The position numbers were made by a program, and so were the translations under genes. A model generated the notes under the pieces. It did no database searches. It saw only the letters and a list, made by a program, of their open reading frames with translations, and was not told the origin of the DNA. A stretch of 64,000 bases of DNA from Bacteroidales bacterium (GTDB lineage Bacteria > Bacteroidota > Bacteroidia > Bacteroidales > Lentimicrobiaceae), in contig JAEUTG010000004.1 of NCBI GenBank assembly GCA_016788045.1, positions 1 to 64,000 of the forward strand. The letters run 5' to 3'. Shown piece after piece: positions 27,949 to 35,646 of this stretch; within the stretch, counting starts at the first letter, position 1, and each line of letters begins with the position of its first letter.

Positions 27949-30714
27949 TCAAACCTTCGATACTATTATTACCTGAAGTTTATTACCCGTCTGAAGCCTG
28001 ATAAAATAGATTCCGGAGGGTAAATTTCGCATATTCCACCTGAACAGGTGTTTCCCGGCAGGTTGTAACTCGTTGATCAACTCCTTAATATTTCGGCCAT
28101 GGACATCATAAATACTTAAATAGGTCCAGTTTACGGCATTTGTTGTCCATTGAAATTCAACCTTATCGTTAACAGGGTTGGGGTATGCATATAGTTCAGA
28201 TTTTCCGGATGGGTCGCCCTGTTCATTCAATCCGGTATAAACCGGTGCATTGAACTCGTATGGTCCCATATCAATACGCTCTGTTCCACTGCCGCCATCC
28301 CAGACCCTCAGGTTTCCCAGCAGGTCACAGGCAGGGAGATTCAATCCGCTCAGTTCAGGGCTCCCGGTATCTATGCAGGGGGAACCTTCATCCAATTGGT
28401 AGTTCTGAGCCAATGGGTCAGCAAAGAAGGGGTCGGTATCCAGGTTATACTCATACACCCCTGCGCCAATGCCATATGGGCCAATACCGGCCTGACCACC
28501 TTCTATATTATTGTAACTGACTGATACGTTGCAATTTCCAGATGAGATAAATATCTGGCTGTTTTGCGGAGCCGTGTTTCCCCAAAGGATATTGTTGATG
28601 AGGACAGGGTCAGAAGCGTCATAGATCTCCAGGGCTCCACCTTTAAACAGGGATTGATTGTTAACAAAGGTATTGTTGAGTAATACCGGATTTGATCCGG
28701 TACTTATCACCATTGCGCCTCCACCGTCGTTGGCCGTCCTCAGTGATTTGTTCCCAACGAACAAGCAATTTGTAACTTCCGGCGATGAACCAGAGTAACA
28801 GGTTATTCCCCCTGACCAATTTGCTGTGTTGTAGTGGAAAATGCAATTTCTGATGAGCGGACTGCTGTTCCATAAGGCAATAGCCCCGCCGCTGGCTTTC
28901 CATGAACCATCGGACAATGCCCTGTTATAGCGGAATGTGCAGTTTTCAATAATAACATTGCTGTACTCCCTTATCGCCAGGGCGCCTCCGCAATTGGAAG
29001 GTAATGAGGCTGGTACTGCTGGTGGAGCTGATCCGTATTCGAAAATACAGTGCTTGAATACGGAGGCTGGATTGCTGGTAGATGTTGAGTCGAAAATCAG
29101 GTGTCCCCAGCCAGTTTCCGGATTAACAGCGGTGAAGACTATGGATTCCCTGTTTGCCGAATCTCCGATGGCCTGAATAGCTCCGTCTACATAGAAGTGA
29201 ATGCGATCTGTAAACTTCACCCAAACACCCGGATCTATTTCAAGAGTCTGTCCTTCAGGGATGTAAACTTCACCGTTAATGGTGTATGGATGTCCTTCCA
29301 GGGTCCAGTGCCCGAAAACTTCACCCGGCTGCACTTGAGTACCTATGGGCGGTACGGCCAACAGTCTGGCATCATTGATCTGCCAGAAACCACCGTACCT
29401 GCCATTGCAGTTAATAATACCCGGTGCAGTGGTTGATTTGATTGTTTTTGTCTGGATCTGTCTGCCATTCAAATCTCTAAAAAATGAACCGGCTACTGCC
29501 TGCACCGCTGTTGAGCTGTTTGCTGCTGCATTGAAAACTGTTGTTTTAGCAGAAGTTCCCCACCATCCAAGTGCAGGATGTGCGACATCCTGAAAGGTAA
29601 TGGAAGTGTCACAAACATATCCGAACAACTGTTCCCCGTTTAAGCTGGCAGAAATCAGGGAGTGATAGAAATTAACGGAATGGATATTATCAACAAAATA
29701 CCAATCTTCCCCTTCTATGTCTTCGTCGATGTTACGGATATTCATTTTAAATTTCACATCCGTGGCACTAAATCCCCGGTAGGCAAGCTGCAGCATGAAA
29801 TTCTGGAATCCTGAAATGTTCTCATCGGTCAAACGTGCCAAACTGGCCGATGGATCGGGGTCAATGTTGTCGTAGTCACGCGAGGCAATGTAGTATAGCT
29901 GTTGATCATGACCATTGCGTTTTGGTTCAGGCCCGGTACCATTGGCATCCCAACCTGCAAATCCTTCATGATTTACAGCCAGTCCCTGAAAAGGCAATTC
30001 AGGGCGACCTTTCTCCAATGTACCGCTAAAATTGAAATATGCACCTTCACGTCCATCTCCGCTGAACGGTTCACTGTTGCCAAATGTATTGAGCACAAGC
30101 ATAACATCTGCTTCTGCCACATCCTGCATAAAAGCCTCAGCCACATTCTGAACGGGTAGTGAACTAAAGAAGGAAACATCATGTGGAACAAAGTAATTAC
30201 TGCGGCAATTCCATTCGTAGTTGGTTGAAGGGCCATAGTGAAACATCATGTAATTGGCTGTGCCTTCAATCATCAACTCATCGGACAGGAATAGCTTCAG
30301 GTGGATAGGATAGAAATTCATGTAGTTTTCATTTCCAAAAAGAAACCAATCATCCCCTTCCTGATCCTCCCCGAGGGAAGCCAGACCCATTCTGATTTTT
30401 AACTGTTCCGGCAAAAAGCCGTTTTCAATCAGCGCAGCCTGCAACATCGGAAAACCTTCCGTGAAACCGGTCGTGTGTGCTCCATAGCTGCATGTTGGGT
30501 CCACATAATCGCGGCTCGCTGAAAAATACAAAAATCCTTCGTGTCCGCTACCAGCTGGCTCAGGACCGGAACCATCGGCATTCCATGCAGCAGAACCTTC
30601 CTGCTGGCTGATCAGCCCTTCAAAATTGATCTGAGCCTGGGATGTAAATGAAATGAAGTTAAAAGCAACCAATGCCATAAAAAGGCGAACTGATAGTAAC
30701 ATTTCTGATTTCAT
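27949..30714 (-). CDS. T9SS-secreted beta-helix protein with duplicated N-terminal domain
   Basis: A 921-aa secreted protein. The signal peptide ends near FTSQAQ (residue 28; an ATG at codon 5 is an alternative start). Two copies of an unassigned domain follow (about 29-165 and 240-375), sharing GSGPEP/GTGPEP, GHxxxLYxxASRDY and a GDDWFL/GEDWYF pattern. A right-handed beta-helix region (about 480-760) has typical turns (IENCTFRYNRA, IRNCIFHYNTA, VTNCLFVGNKS, LNNTFVNNQS), with a 'choice-of-anchor' type INNILWGN segment. The protein ends in a T9SS sorting domain (YAYPNPVNDKVEFQW to the end). A cell-surface or released adhesin or polysaccharide-active protein is plausible. The function of the duplicated domain is unknown. 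Confidence 0.85.
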   Translation of the reverse strand: MKSEMLLSVRLFMALVAFNFISFTSQAQINFEGLISQQEGSAAWNADGSGPEPAGSGHEGFLYFSASRDYVDPTCSYGAHTTGFTEGFPMLQAALIENGFLPEQLKIRMGLASLGEDQEGDDWFLFGNENYMNFYPIHLKLFLSDELMIEGTANYMMFHYGPSTNYEWNCRSNYFVPHDVSFFSSLPVQNVAEAFMQDVAEADVMLVLNTFGNSEPFSGDGREGAYFNFSGTLEKGRPELPFQGLAVNHEGFAGWDANGTGPEPKRNGHDQQLYYIASRDYDNIDPDPSASLARLTDENISGFQNFMLQLAYRGFSATDVKFKMNIRNIDEDIEGEDWYFVDNIHSVNFYHSLISASLNGEQLFGYVCDTSITFQDVAHPALGWWGTSAKTTVFNAAANSSTAVQAVAGSFFRDLNGRQIQTKTIKSTTAPGIINCNGRYGGFWQINDARLLAVPPIGTQVQPGEVFGHWTLEGHPYTINGEVYIPEGQTLEIDPGVWVKFTDRIHFYVDGAIQAIGDSANRESIVFTAVNPETGWGHLIFDSTSTSNPASVFKHCIFEYGSAPPAVPASLPSNCGGALAIREYSNVIIENCTFRYNRALSDGSWKASGGAIALWNSSPLIRNCIFHYNTANWSGGITCYSGSSPEVTNCLFVGNKSLRTANDGGGAMVISTGSNPVLLNNTFVNNQSLFKGGALEIYDASDPVLINNILWGNTAPQNSQIFISSGNCNVSVSYNNIEGGQAGIGPYGIGAGVYEYNLDTDPFFADPLAQNYQLDEGSPCIDTGSPELSGLNLPACDLLGNLRVWDGGSGTERIDMGPYEFNAPVYTGLNEQGDPSGKSELYAYPNPVNDKVEFQWTTNAVNWTYLSIYDVHGRNIKELINELQPAGKHLFRWNMRNLPSGIYFIRLQTGNKLQVIIVSKV

Positions 30715-31208
30715 AGATACCTCCTTTTTTTATTGAATCATTAATAACCACTCAAAGATATCATCGATTACCTGCTGTAGTTAAGCAGTTGTGTATAAGT
30801 GTGAAAGCGCTTTATGAACGCCGGGAATTGGTTTGTAAGCGCAGCAGATATTGTTGGAAGCTAAGGTGAATATGAATAAATGATTAATACAGAAAATGAC
30901 AATGGTAAGCCCTGCTTAGGATGTCCTTTTTTGAAGAAGACGGTATAGTAAATATCTCTGCCAGATCGCAGATGGGTTATGTATAAGGTCTGGCCAGGAG
31001 TGTGGTTTGCAAAGGTTGAACCAAATGATCTCAGCGAATTCGGGAAGCGTTTAAATTCATCCTATGCCTGACGGTCAGTCTGATGCTGAAATAGTGTAAT
31101 ACTTTCTGAGAAGAATTGCGTTAAAATTGCGACAGCCTTGAAAAAATCAACAACCAGTTTTAATCTGATGATGATATTGAAACAGAGCGCGCTATGCCAA
31201 AGGCCCTA
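30715..31208. other. non-coding stretch with no recognised gene
   Basis: About 490 bases lie upstream of the T9SS beta-helix gene. A TGCCTGACGGTCAG palindromic scrap lies near 31067. No supported ORF. It may be the decayed remainder of an integrated element ending at the tRNA gene. Confidence 0.4.
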
Positions 31209-31412
31209 TCAGCCTATTGTCAGGAAAATCATGTTTTTGGGATTTTTTGCTTTTTCTCTCCGGGCTGTACCCGTTTTGAGTTTGGAGGAAATCCAGGTCC
31301 TGAACCTTGTCCACTCTTTGGTTTCAGGATGTTGAAACTGATATTCAACGTACCAGTTCTTTGACAGATCGTTGTTCCTGTCATTCAGCTTTGCTTTTTT
31401 GTATGGATTCAT
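31209..31412 (-). pseudogene. tyrosine recombinase (phage-type integrase) N-terminal remnant
   Basis: The ATG at 31412 opens MNPYKKAKLNDRNNDLSKNW, followed by YVEYQFQHPETKEWTRFR, WISSKLKTGTARREKAK and a stop. From memory this is the N-terminal arm/core-binding start of Bacteroidota integrases (KxxLNDRxGDLxKxWxVEY... pattern). A full integrase has about 400 residues, while only about 67 are present; no catalytic R-H-R-Y part is visible downstream. The frame is open on the 5' side to 31493. It lies 100 bases from the 3' end of a tRNA-Met gene, the classic attachment site position. A dead element is the likely source. Confidence 0.6.
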
Positions 31413-31511
31413 ACGTTGTTTTTTACCTCCCCAGGTACCAAACTTCTGTATAAGTTCTACTACAAAAAATTGCCTTAAAGAACTGATATTCAACCTTTTA
31501 AAGGGTTATTG

Positions 31512-31585
31512 TAGCGGGGACGAGAATTGAACTCGTGACCTCCGGGTTATGAATCCGACGCTCTAACCAACTGAGCTACCCCGCC
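31512..31585 (-). tRNA. tRNA-Met (anticodon CAT)
   Basis: 74 bases on the minus strand fold as a cloverleaf. The acceptor stem is GGCGGGG with CCCCGCT, the D arm is GCTC-AGTTGGTTA-GAGC, the anticodon CAT (plus-strand 31549-31551) sits in loop TTCATAA, and the T arm carries GTTCAATTC. CCA is not encoded. A CAT anticodon could also be the Ile2 tRNA after lysidine modification; the body resembles the elongator Met tRNA of this phylum as I remember it. Confidence 0.95.
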
Positions 31586-31913
31586 AATCTGATGGATTGT
31601 GATTCCCGACCGGAAACAATGGTTTTTTCCGTTTCAGGGGTGCAAAATTAGCATATTTTTTATTATTTGCAATGATGAAGCTATTTTTAGTAAAAATCTA
31701 CAGTTTTGAGCCAGGTCTTCTAAAATTCATTGATTTTGCAAGTTATTCTTTGGATCCCCCATATTATTATGCTTACTTTAGCAGTCGTTGAAGGCAACAA
31801 TTATCCTTCTGCACTACAGTCGTAGCTGCAAGGTAAGGGTAGATGTCGCTTTTCAGGAATAAAATTCCTTTGTTAAAGAGGTTAACTCGTTCACTAGCAG
31901 TCAGCATTGCTGA
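31586..31913. other. non-coding stretch between tRNA and truncated gene
   Basis: About 330 bases with no supported ORF. The last third may be decayed coding sequence of the beheaded gene that follows. No strong terminator is visible. Confidence 0.4.
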
Positions 31914-32000
31914 TATTCACCCGAAAGCAGACAGAGTTCAACGAATGATTCGTATTTTTTTACCGATTCTTCGGGCAGGTTTTATTTTACCCTGCCTCCC

Positions 32001-32840
32001 ATGACCGGAACATATGATCTTTTTCTGAGCACAGAAGAGCTGAATGGATTGAAAACCAGTATTTTGATAGACAACGACTTTTGTACCCGACCTGTGGAGC
32101 TTCCCTTTCCTGAATTCTCACTGAGCAGGGAGGAAAAGAACGCAGCACTCAGACTGGCGGCGCATAAGGTAATGGCTGATTTCTTTGCAGAAACCCTTCA
32201 GTTTGCACTGCAGGCAGGCGAAAGTTCAGACAAGCCGTTTTACGGGGAGGTCTCTGATGTGATTTCGCTGAATGACTATATCGCCCTCCCAACCATTGAA
32301 GAGTATTTTAACGAACTCAGCCCGGTGGTTAAGGTCAGAAAGGTGAACGGGAAAAAGAAATTCAGGTTTATCTCTGCCAATCCTGAAATGTCGGTTTTCA
32401 GTCCGCTGGTGATGATTGATTTCGTCGCCCTTGATAACCTGCAACCCTTGCTTTCGGTATCACCGGCCGAAATCGAACGGATTGAACTGGTTAATTCGGT
32501 TTATATCAAAGGAAACATTACCTATGGAGGGATTGTCAGCCTGATATCCCGAAAACAGAATTTTGCCGGCATTGACCTGCCGTCATCCGGTACTTTCCTG
32601 AGTTACAGATTTTTCGAGCCAGAGAAACCGCTTCCGCAGGAGAAGCCTGCTGGTCCGGGGAATCCTGATGTCAGGAATACCGTTTTCAGCCATGTCTTTT
32701 CAAACCCGGCGGAAGTGAAAACTTCAGCCTTTACGTTTGCAGCACCCTCAGATCCAGGTGAATACCTGGTTGTTTTACAGGGAGTTGATCAAAACGGTAA
32801 GGAGGTAAGGGTTGTTTCCCCGATTCTGATCAGCAGATAG
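32001..32840 (+). pseudogene. 5'-truncated plug/MG2-type envelope protein remnant
   Basis: A 279-codon frame that looks like the C-terminal third of a large Bacteroidota surface protein. The start reads like an MG2-type strand (GTYDLFLSTEEL), the middle (about 90-185) like a TonB-receptor plug (VVKVRKVNGKKKFRF, LVMIDFVALDN, IERIELVNSVYIKG, YGGIVSLISRK), and the end like an Ig-type strand set (TFAAPSDPGEYLVVLQGVDQNG). Coding sense continues in frame upstream of the ATG (DSSGRFYFTLPP) back to a stop at 31911-31913, so the ATG at 32001 is internal to the ancestral gene. No signal peptide remains, so the product, if made, should not reach the envelope. Related full-length proteins carry carboxypeptidase-like and MG2 domains. 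Confidence 0.6.
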
Positions 32841-32934
32841 CATTGATCTGGATTGAATTACTTTGGCCGGTATAGAACCTATAGTGGTTATTCAATTACT
32901 GATCCGTTTCTGAAACTGATCTGACGTATAGAAC

Positions 32935-32963
32935 AAAAAAGCCGGGCTTACCCGGCTTTATTA
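32935..32963. terminator. bidirectional terminator between remnant and hybrid kinase
   Basis: AAAGCCGGG and CCCGGCTTT pair across CTTA, with A- and T-rich flanks on both sides, so it can serve the convergent genes at 32840 and 32978. Confidence 0.85.
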
Positions 32964-32977
32964 TTGTTGAAGGATTG

Positions 32978-34672
32978 TTATTTCTTCTTACCCCATTTGA
33001 TCAGAACTGCCTGCACATCCTTGAATTTGATGGGTTTTGGCAGGTAATCGACCATTCCGGCGTTGATGTAACGTTCGCGGTCGCCGGGCATGGCGTTGGC
33101 GGTAATGGCGATGATCTTTGGCCGTTCGTGCTCGGGGAATTTCTCGCAGATAATCTTGGTGGCTTCCATACCGTTCATTACCGGCATCTGGATATCCATG
33201 AGGATGATGTCGTATTTTTTGCGGTCGAGCATTTCAAGTACTTTGCGTCCGTTCTCCACGGCATCGATCTTGTATCCCATTTTACTCAGGAGGGTGATTA
33301 CCAGGTCCTGATTGGTGATGTTGTCTTCGGCCAGCAAAATGCGCATCGGCAGTTTAGCCGAGAGGTTTTTATCGATATTATGATCGGCAAGGTTGCTGCG
33401 TTTGCTTCTCGATTCTGCAATCACGCGGAGCACTTCTTCAAAAAGTTCAGCCAGCTTGATGGGTTTCGACAACTGCGAATCGAAAATGTCGGCCGGGAGT
33501 CTGGCAATTTTGCCCAATGAGGTCAGCATAATCATCGGCACATCGCCCTTGAAAGGAAGGGCTTTGATGGCCCTGCCGAGCTCCAGCCCGTCCATGGTGG
33601 GCATCTGCATATCGATCACCGCAAGGTCGAAGGGCTCTTCATCCTCTTCAATCAATGCCAGGGCTTCAGGTCCCGATTTGGCGGTGACAGGAATCATGCC
33701 CCACGATTCAAACTGCAGGGTAAAGATATGACGGTTGGTTTCGTTGTCGTCAACAATCAGCACACGGCTGCTCTTGAGTTCGGGAATCTGTCCGCGAACG
33801 TAGAGTTTGGTTTTCCCGATGCCGGAGGTGCGGAGTTTGATGGTGAAATTAAAGGTAGAACCTTTGCCAACGGTGCTTTCAACCCAGATACGTCCGCCCA
33901 TCAGTTCAACCAGGTGTTTGGCGATGGCAAGACCGAGGCCGGTGCCACCGTAACGACGGGTGGTAGAGCTGTCGGCCTGGGTGAAGGCTTCGAACAGGAT
34001 GTCAATTTTGTCTTTGGCAATGCCGATACCACTGTCCCTCACAGAGAACTGGAGTTCCTGATGTCCTTCGGTTTCGTTTATTTTTTCGATGGAGATGAAG
34101 ATTTCTCCTTCTTCGGTGAATTTGATGGCGTTGTTGATCAGGTTGATCAGCACCTGACGCAGGCGGGTAATGTCGCCGATCAGGAAGGGAGATACATCGG
34201 GCTGAATCAGGTAGAGCAGGTCAAGACCTTTTTCGATCGCTTTCTGTGCGAAAATATCCAGGGCATCTTCAATGCAGTTGCGAAGCTCAAACGGGGCTTC
34301 TTCAAGGGTCATTTTGCCCGATTCTATCTTCGAGAAATCGAGGATGTCGTTGATGATGGTCATCAGGTTGTCAGCACTTAACCTGAGGGTCTCAACGTAA
34401 TTCTTTTGTTCAACAGTGAGACTGGTATCAAGCAACAGACTCGTCATGCCGATTACGCCGTTCATCGGCGTTCTGATTTCATGGCTCATCATGGCCAGAA
34501 AATCAGATTTCATCCGGTTTTCACGTTCAGCTTCTTCTTTGGCCTTCAGAAGATCTTCTTCCTGAGCGCTTAAGCGGTTGAGCCGCGCAATGGTTTCCTT
34601 AAGGGCCTGATTTTCGAAAATGAGTTGCTGAAGCGTTTTTCCTGATTCTTCCAGTGGCAAATTGTTTTCCAT
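32978..34672 (-). CDS. soluble hybrid sensor histidine kinase with two receiver domains
   Basis: The protein is 564 aa from the ATG at 34672 (a frame 14 codons longer exists). Order: a coiled coil (about 10-50), HisKA with phospho-acceptor His64 in [15 protein letters not shown], HATPase (about 165-285; [24 protein letters not shown]), receiver 1 (starts [15 protein letters not shown], acceptor Asp in [13 protein letters not shown]) and receiver 2 ([15 protein letters not shown], acceptor Asp in [13 protein letters not shown]). There is no membrane helix or sensor domain before the coil, so input must come through a partner protein. It lacks an Hpt domain; a free Hpt protein is encoded at 60758-61132 and could complete the relay (inference). 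Confidence 0.93.
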   Translation of the reverse strand: MENNLPLEESGKTLQQLIFENQALKETIARLNRLSAQEEDLLKAKEEAERENRMKSDFLAMMSHEIRTPMNGVIGMTSLLLDTSLTVEQKNYVETLRLSADNLMTIINDILDFSKIESGKMTLEEAPFELRNCIEDALDIFAQKAIEKGLDLLYLIQPDVSPFLIGDITRLRQVLINLINNAIKFTEEGEIFISIEKINETEGHQELQFSVRDSGIGIAKDKIDILFEAFTQADSSTTRRYGGTGLGLAIAKHLVELMGGRIWVESTVGKGSTFNFTIKLRTSGIGKTKLYVRGQIPELKSSRVLIVDDNETNRHIFTLQFESWGMIPVTAKSGPEALALIEEDEEPFDLAVIDMQMPTMDGLELGRAIKALPFKGDVPMIMLTSLGKIARLPADIFDSQLSKPIKLAELFEEVLRVIAESRSKRSNLADHNIDKNLSAKLPMRILLAEDNITNQDLVITLLSKMGYKIDAVENGRKVLEMLDRKKYDIILMDIQMPVMNGMEATKIICEKFPEHERPKIIAITANAMPGDRERYINAGMVDYLPKPIKFKDVQAVLIKWGKKK

Positions 34673-34876
34673 AGATTCAGATTGTGATATACCAGACAAA
34701 ACACGCAATGGCACGTGCTTAGAAAGGACTAAATTAGTAAAAAAACAATTTCTAAATTATGACACAGTACTTTATTTGTTATCTGTGCATTGTTTCTTAT
34801 TCTTTATGTCTGATTTATCAAATTGTAACAGCCTGTGGCAAACCTGAATGCAGTTTGGTGTAAAAAAATCTTCCAG

Positions 34877-35578
34877 TTACCTGCCGGGTTCAGGTGAGGA
34901 TGTCAATTCATCAAGCAGCGTAAACAACAGATTACGTCCTTCATTCACCAGGGATAATTGATCAGTGATTTCACTTTTACTCTGCAGCCAGGGTGAAGGT
35001 TCCACCCGATGGTGCTCAGAATCAAGCAATCCCTGCACAATCTTTTCATCCATTTCAGGATGAAACTGAAGTGCTAAAACGTTATCATTCAAAGTAAAGG
35101 CCTGATTTTTAACCTGGTCGGAAGTGGCTATGAGGCAGGCGCCTTCGGGCAGATCGAAGGTATCGCCATGCCACTGGAAGTATCTTGAACCGGTAACCGG
35201 TGTCTTCAGCAGGGGGGATGAGGGTTGTACCGCACTGATCTCATGAAATCCGATTTCCGGATGCCGGTTTTTGTAGACTGCTGCACCCATTGCTGAGGCG
35301 ATCAGCTGGGCTCCCAGGCAGATACCCATCACCTTTTTGCCCGAAGCAATGGTTTCACGGATAATCTGCTTTTCGGTTCTGAGCCACGGATGGATATCCT
35401 CCTCATAGGCTCCCATTTTCCCACCCATGATGATCAGCAGATCGAATTCGGGAAGGGTGTTGGTTTCCTGGTCCTGTCCCCAGTGAAAATAGGAATACCC
35501 GTGCCCGCGCTCTTCTGCCCATTGCTCAGCATGGCCGGCGGGTTCGCCAGGGATGTGTTTGAATATGAGTATTTTCAA
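34877..35578 (-). CDS. class I glutamine amidotransferase-like protein
   Basis: A 233-aa cytoplasmic protein of the GATase1 fold. The nucleophile Cys sits in VMGICLGAQLIASAMG, and the His/Glu pair is in ALQFHPEMDE. The N-terminal strand is MKILIFKHIPGEPAG. Proteins of this type resemble GMP-synthase-like stand-alone amidotransferases (YfeJ-like) and often process gamma-glutamyl compounds; the substrate is not readable. It lies 68 bases downstream of uvrA on the same strand and may be co-transcribed with it, although no functional link is obvious. Confidence 0.88.
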   Translation of the reverse strand: MKILIFKHIPGEPAGHAEQWAEERGHGYSYFHWGQDQETNTLPEFDLLIIMGGKMGAYEEDIHPWLRTEKQIIRETIASGKKVMGICLGAQLIASAMGAAVYKNRHPEIGFHEISAVQPSSPLLKTPVTGSRYFQWHGDTFDLPEGACLIATSDQVKNQAFTLNDNVLALQFHPEMDEKIVQGLLDSEHHRVEPSPWLQSKSEITDQLSLVNEGRNLLFTLLDELTSSPEPGR

Positions 35579-35646
35579 TGTTCAGATGACAAAATTTATG
35601 ATACTGGTCTTCCAGCAAGGAATTTATGGGCTGAATGATCCGCTGG

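Noticed and set aside
31138..31335. 65-codon plus-strand frame beside the tRNA
   Set aside because: Antisense to the integrase remnant and without any recognisable feature.
32975..33520. 181-codon open frame on the plus strand within the hybrid kinase gene
   Set aside because: It lies entirely antisense to well-conserved receiver domains, has an odd low-complexity composition (many His, Phe and Val), and has no recognisable domain. It is a shadow of the kinase codons.
33728..34381. 217-codon open frame on the plus strand
   Set aside because: Antisense to the HisKA/HATPase region of the same kinase; a Gly/Phe/Asp-rich shadow frame.
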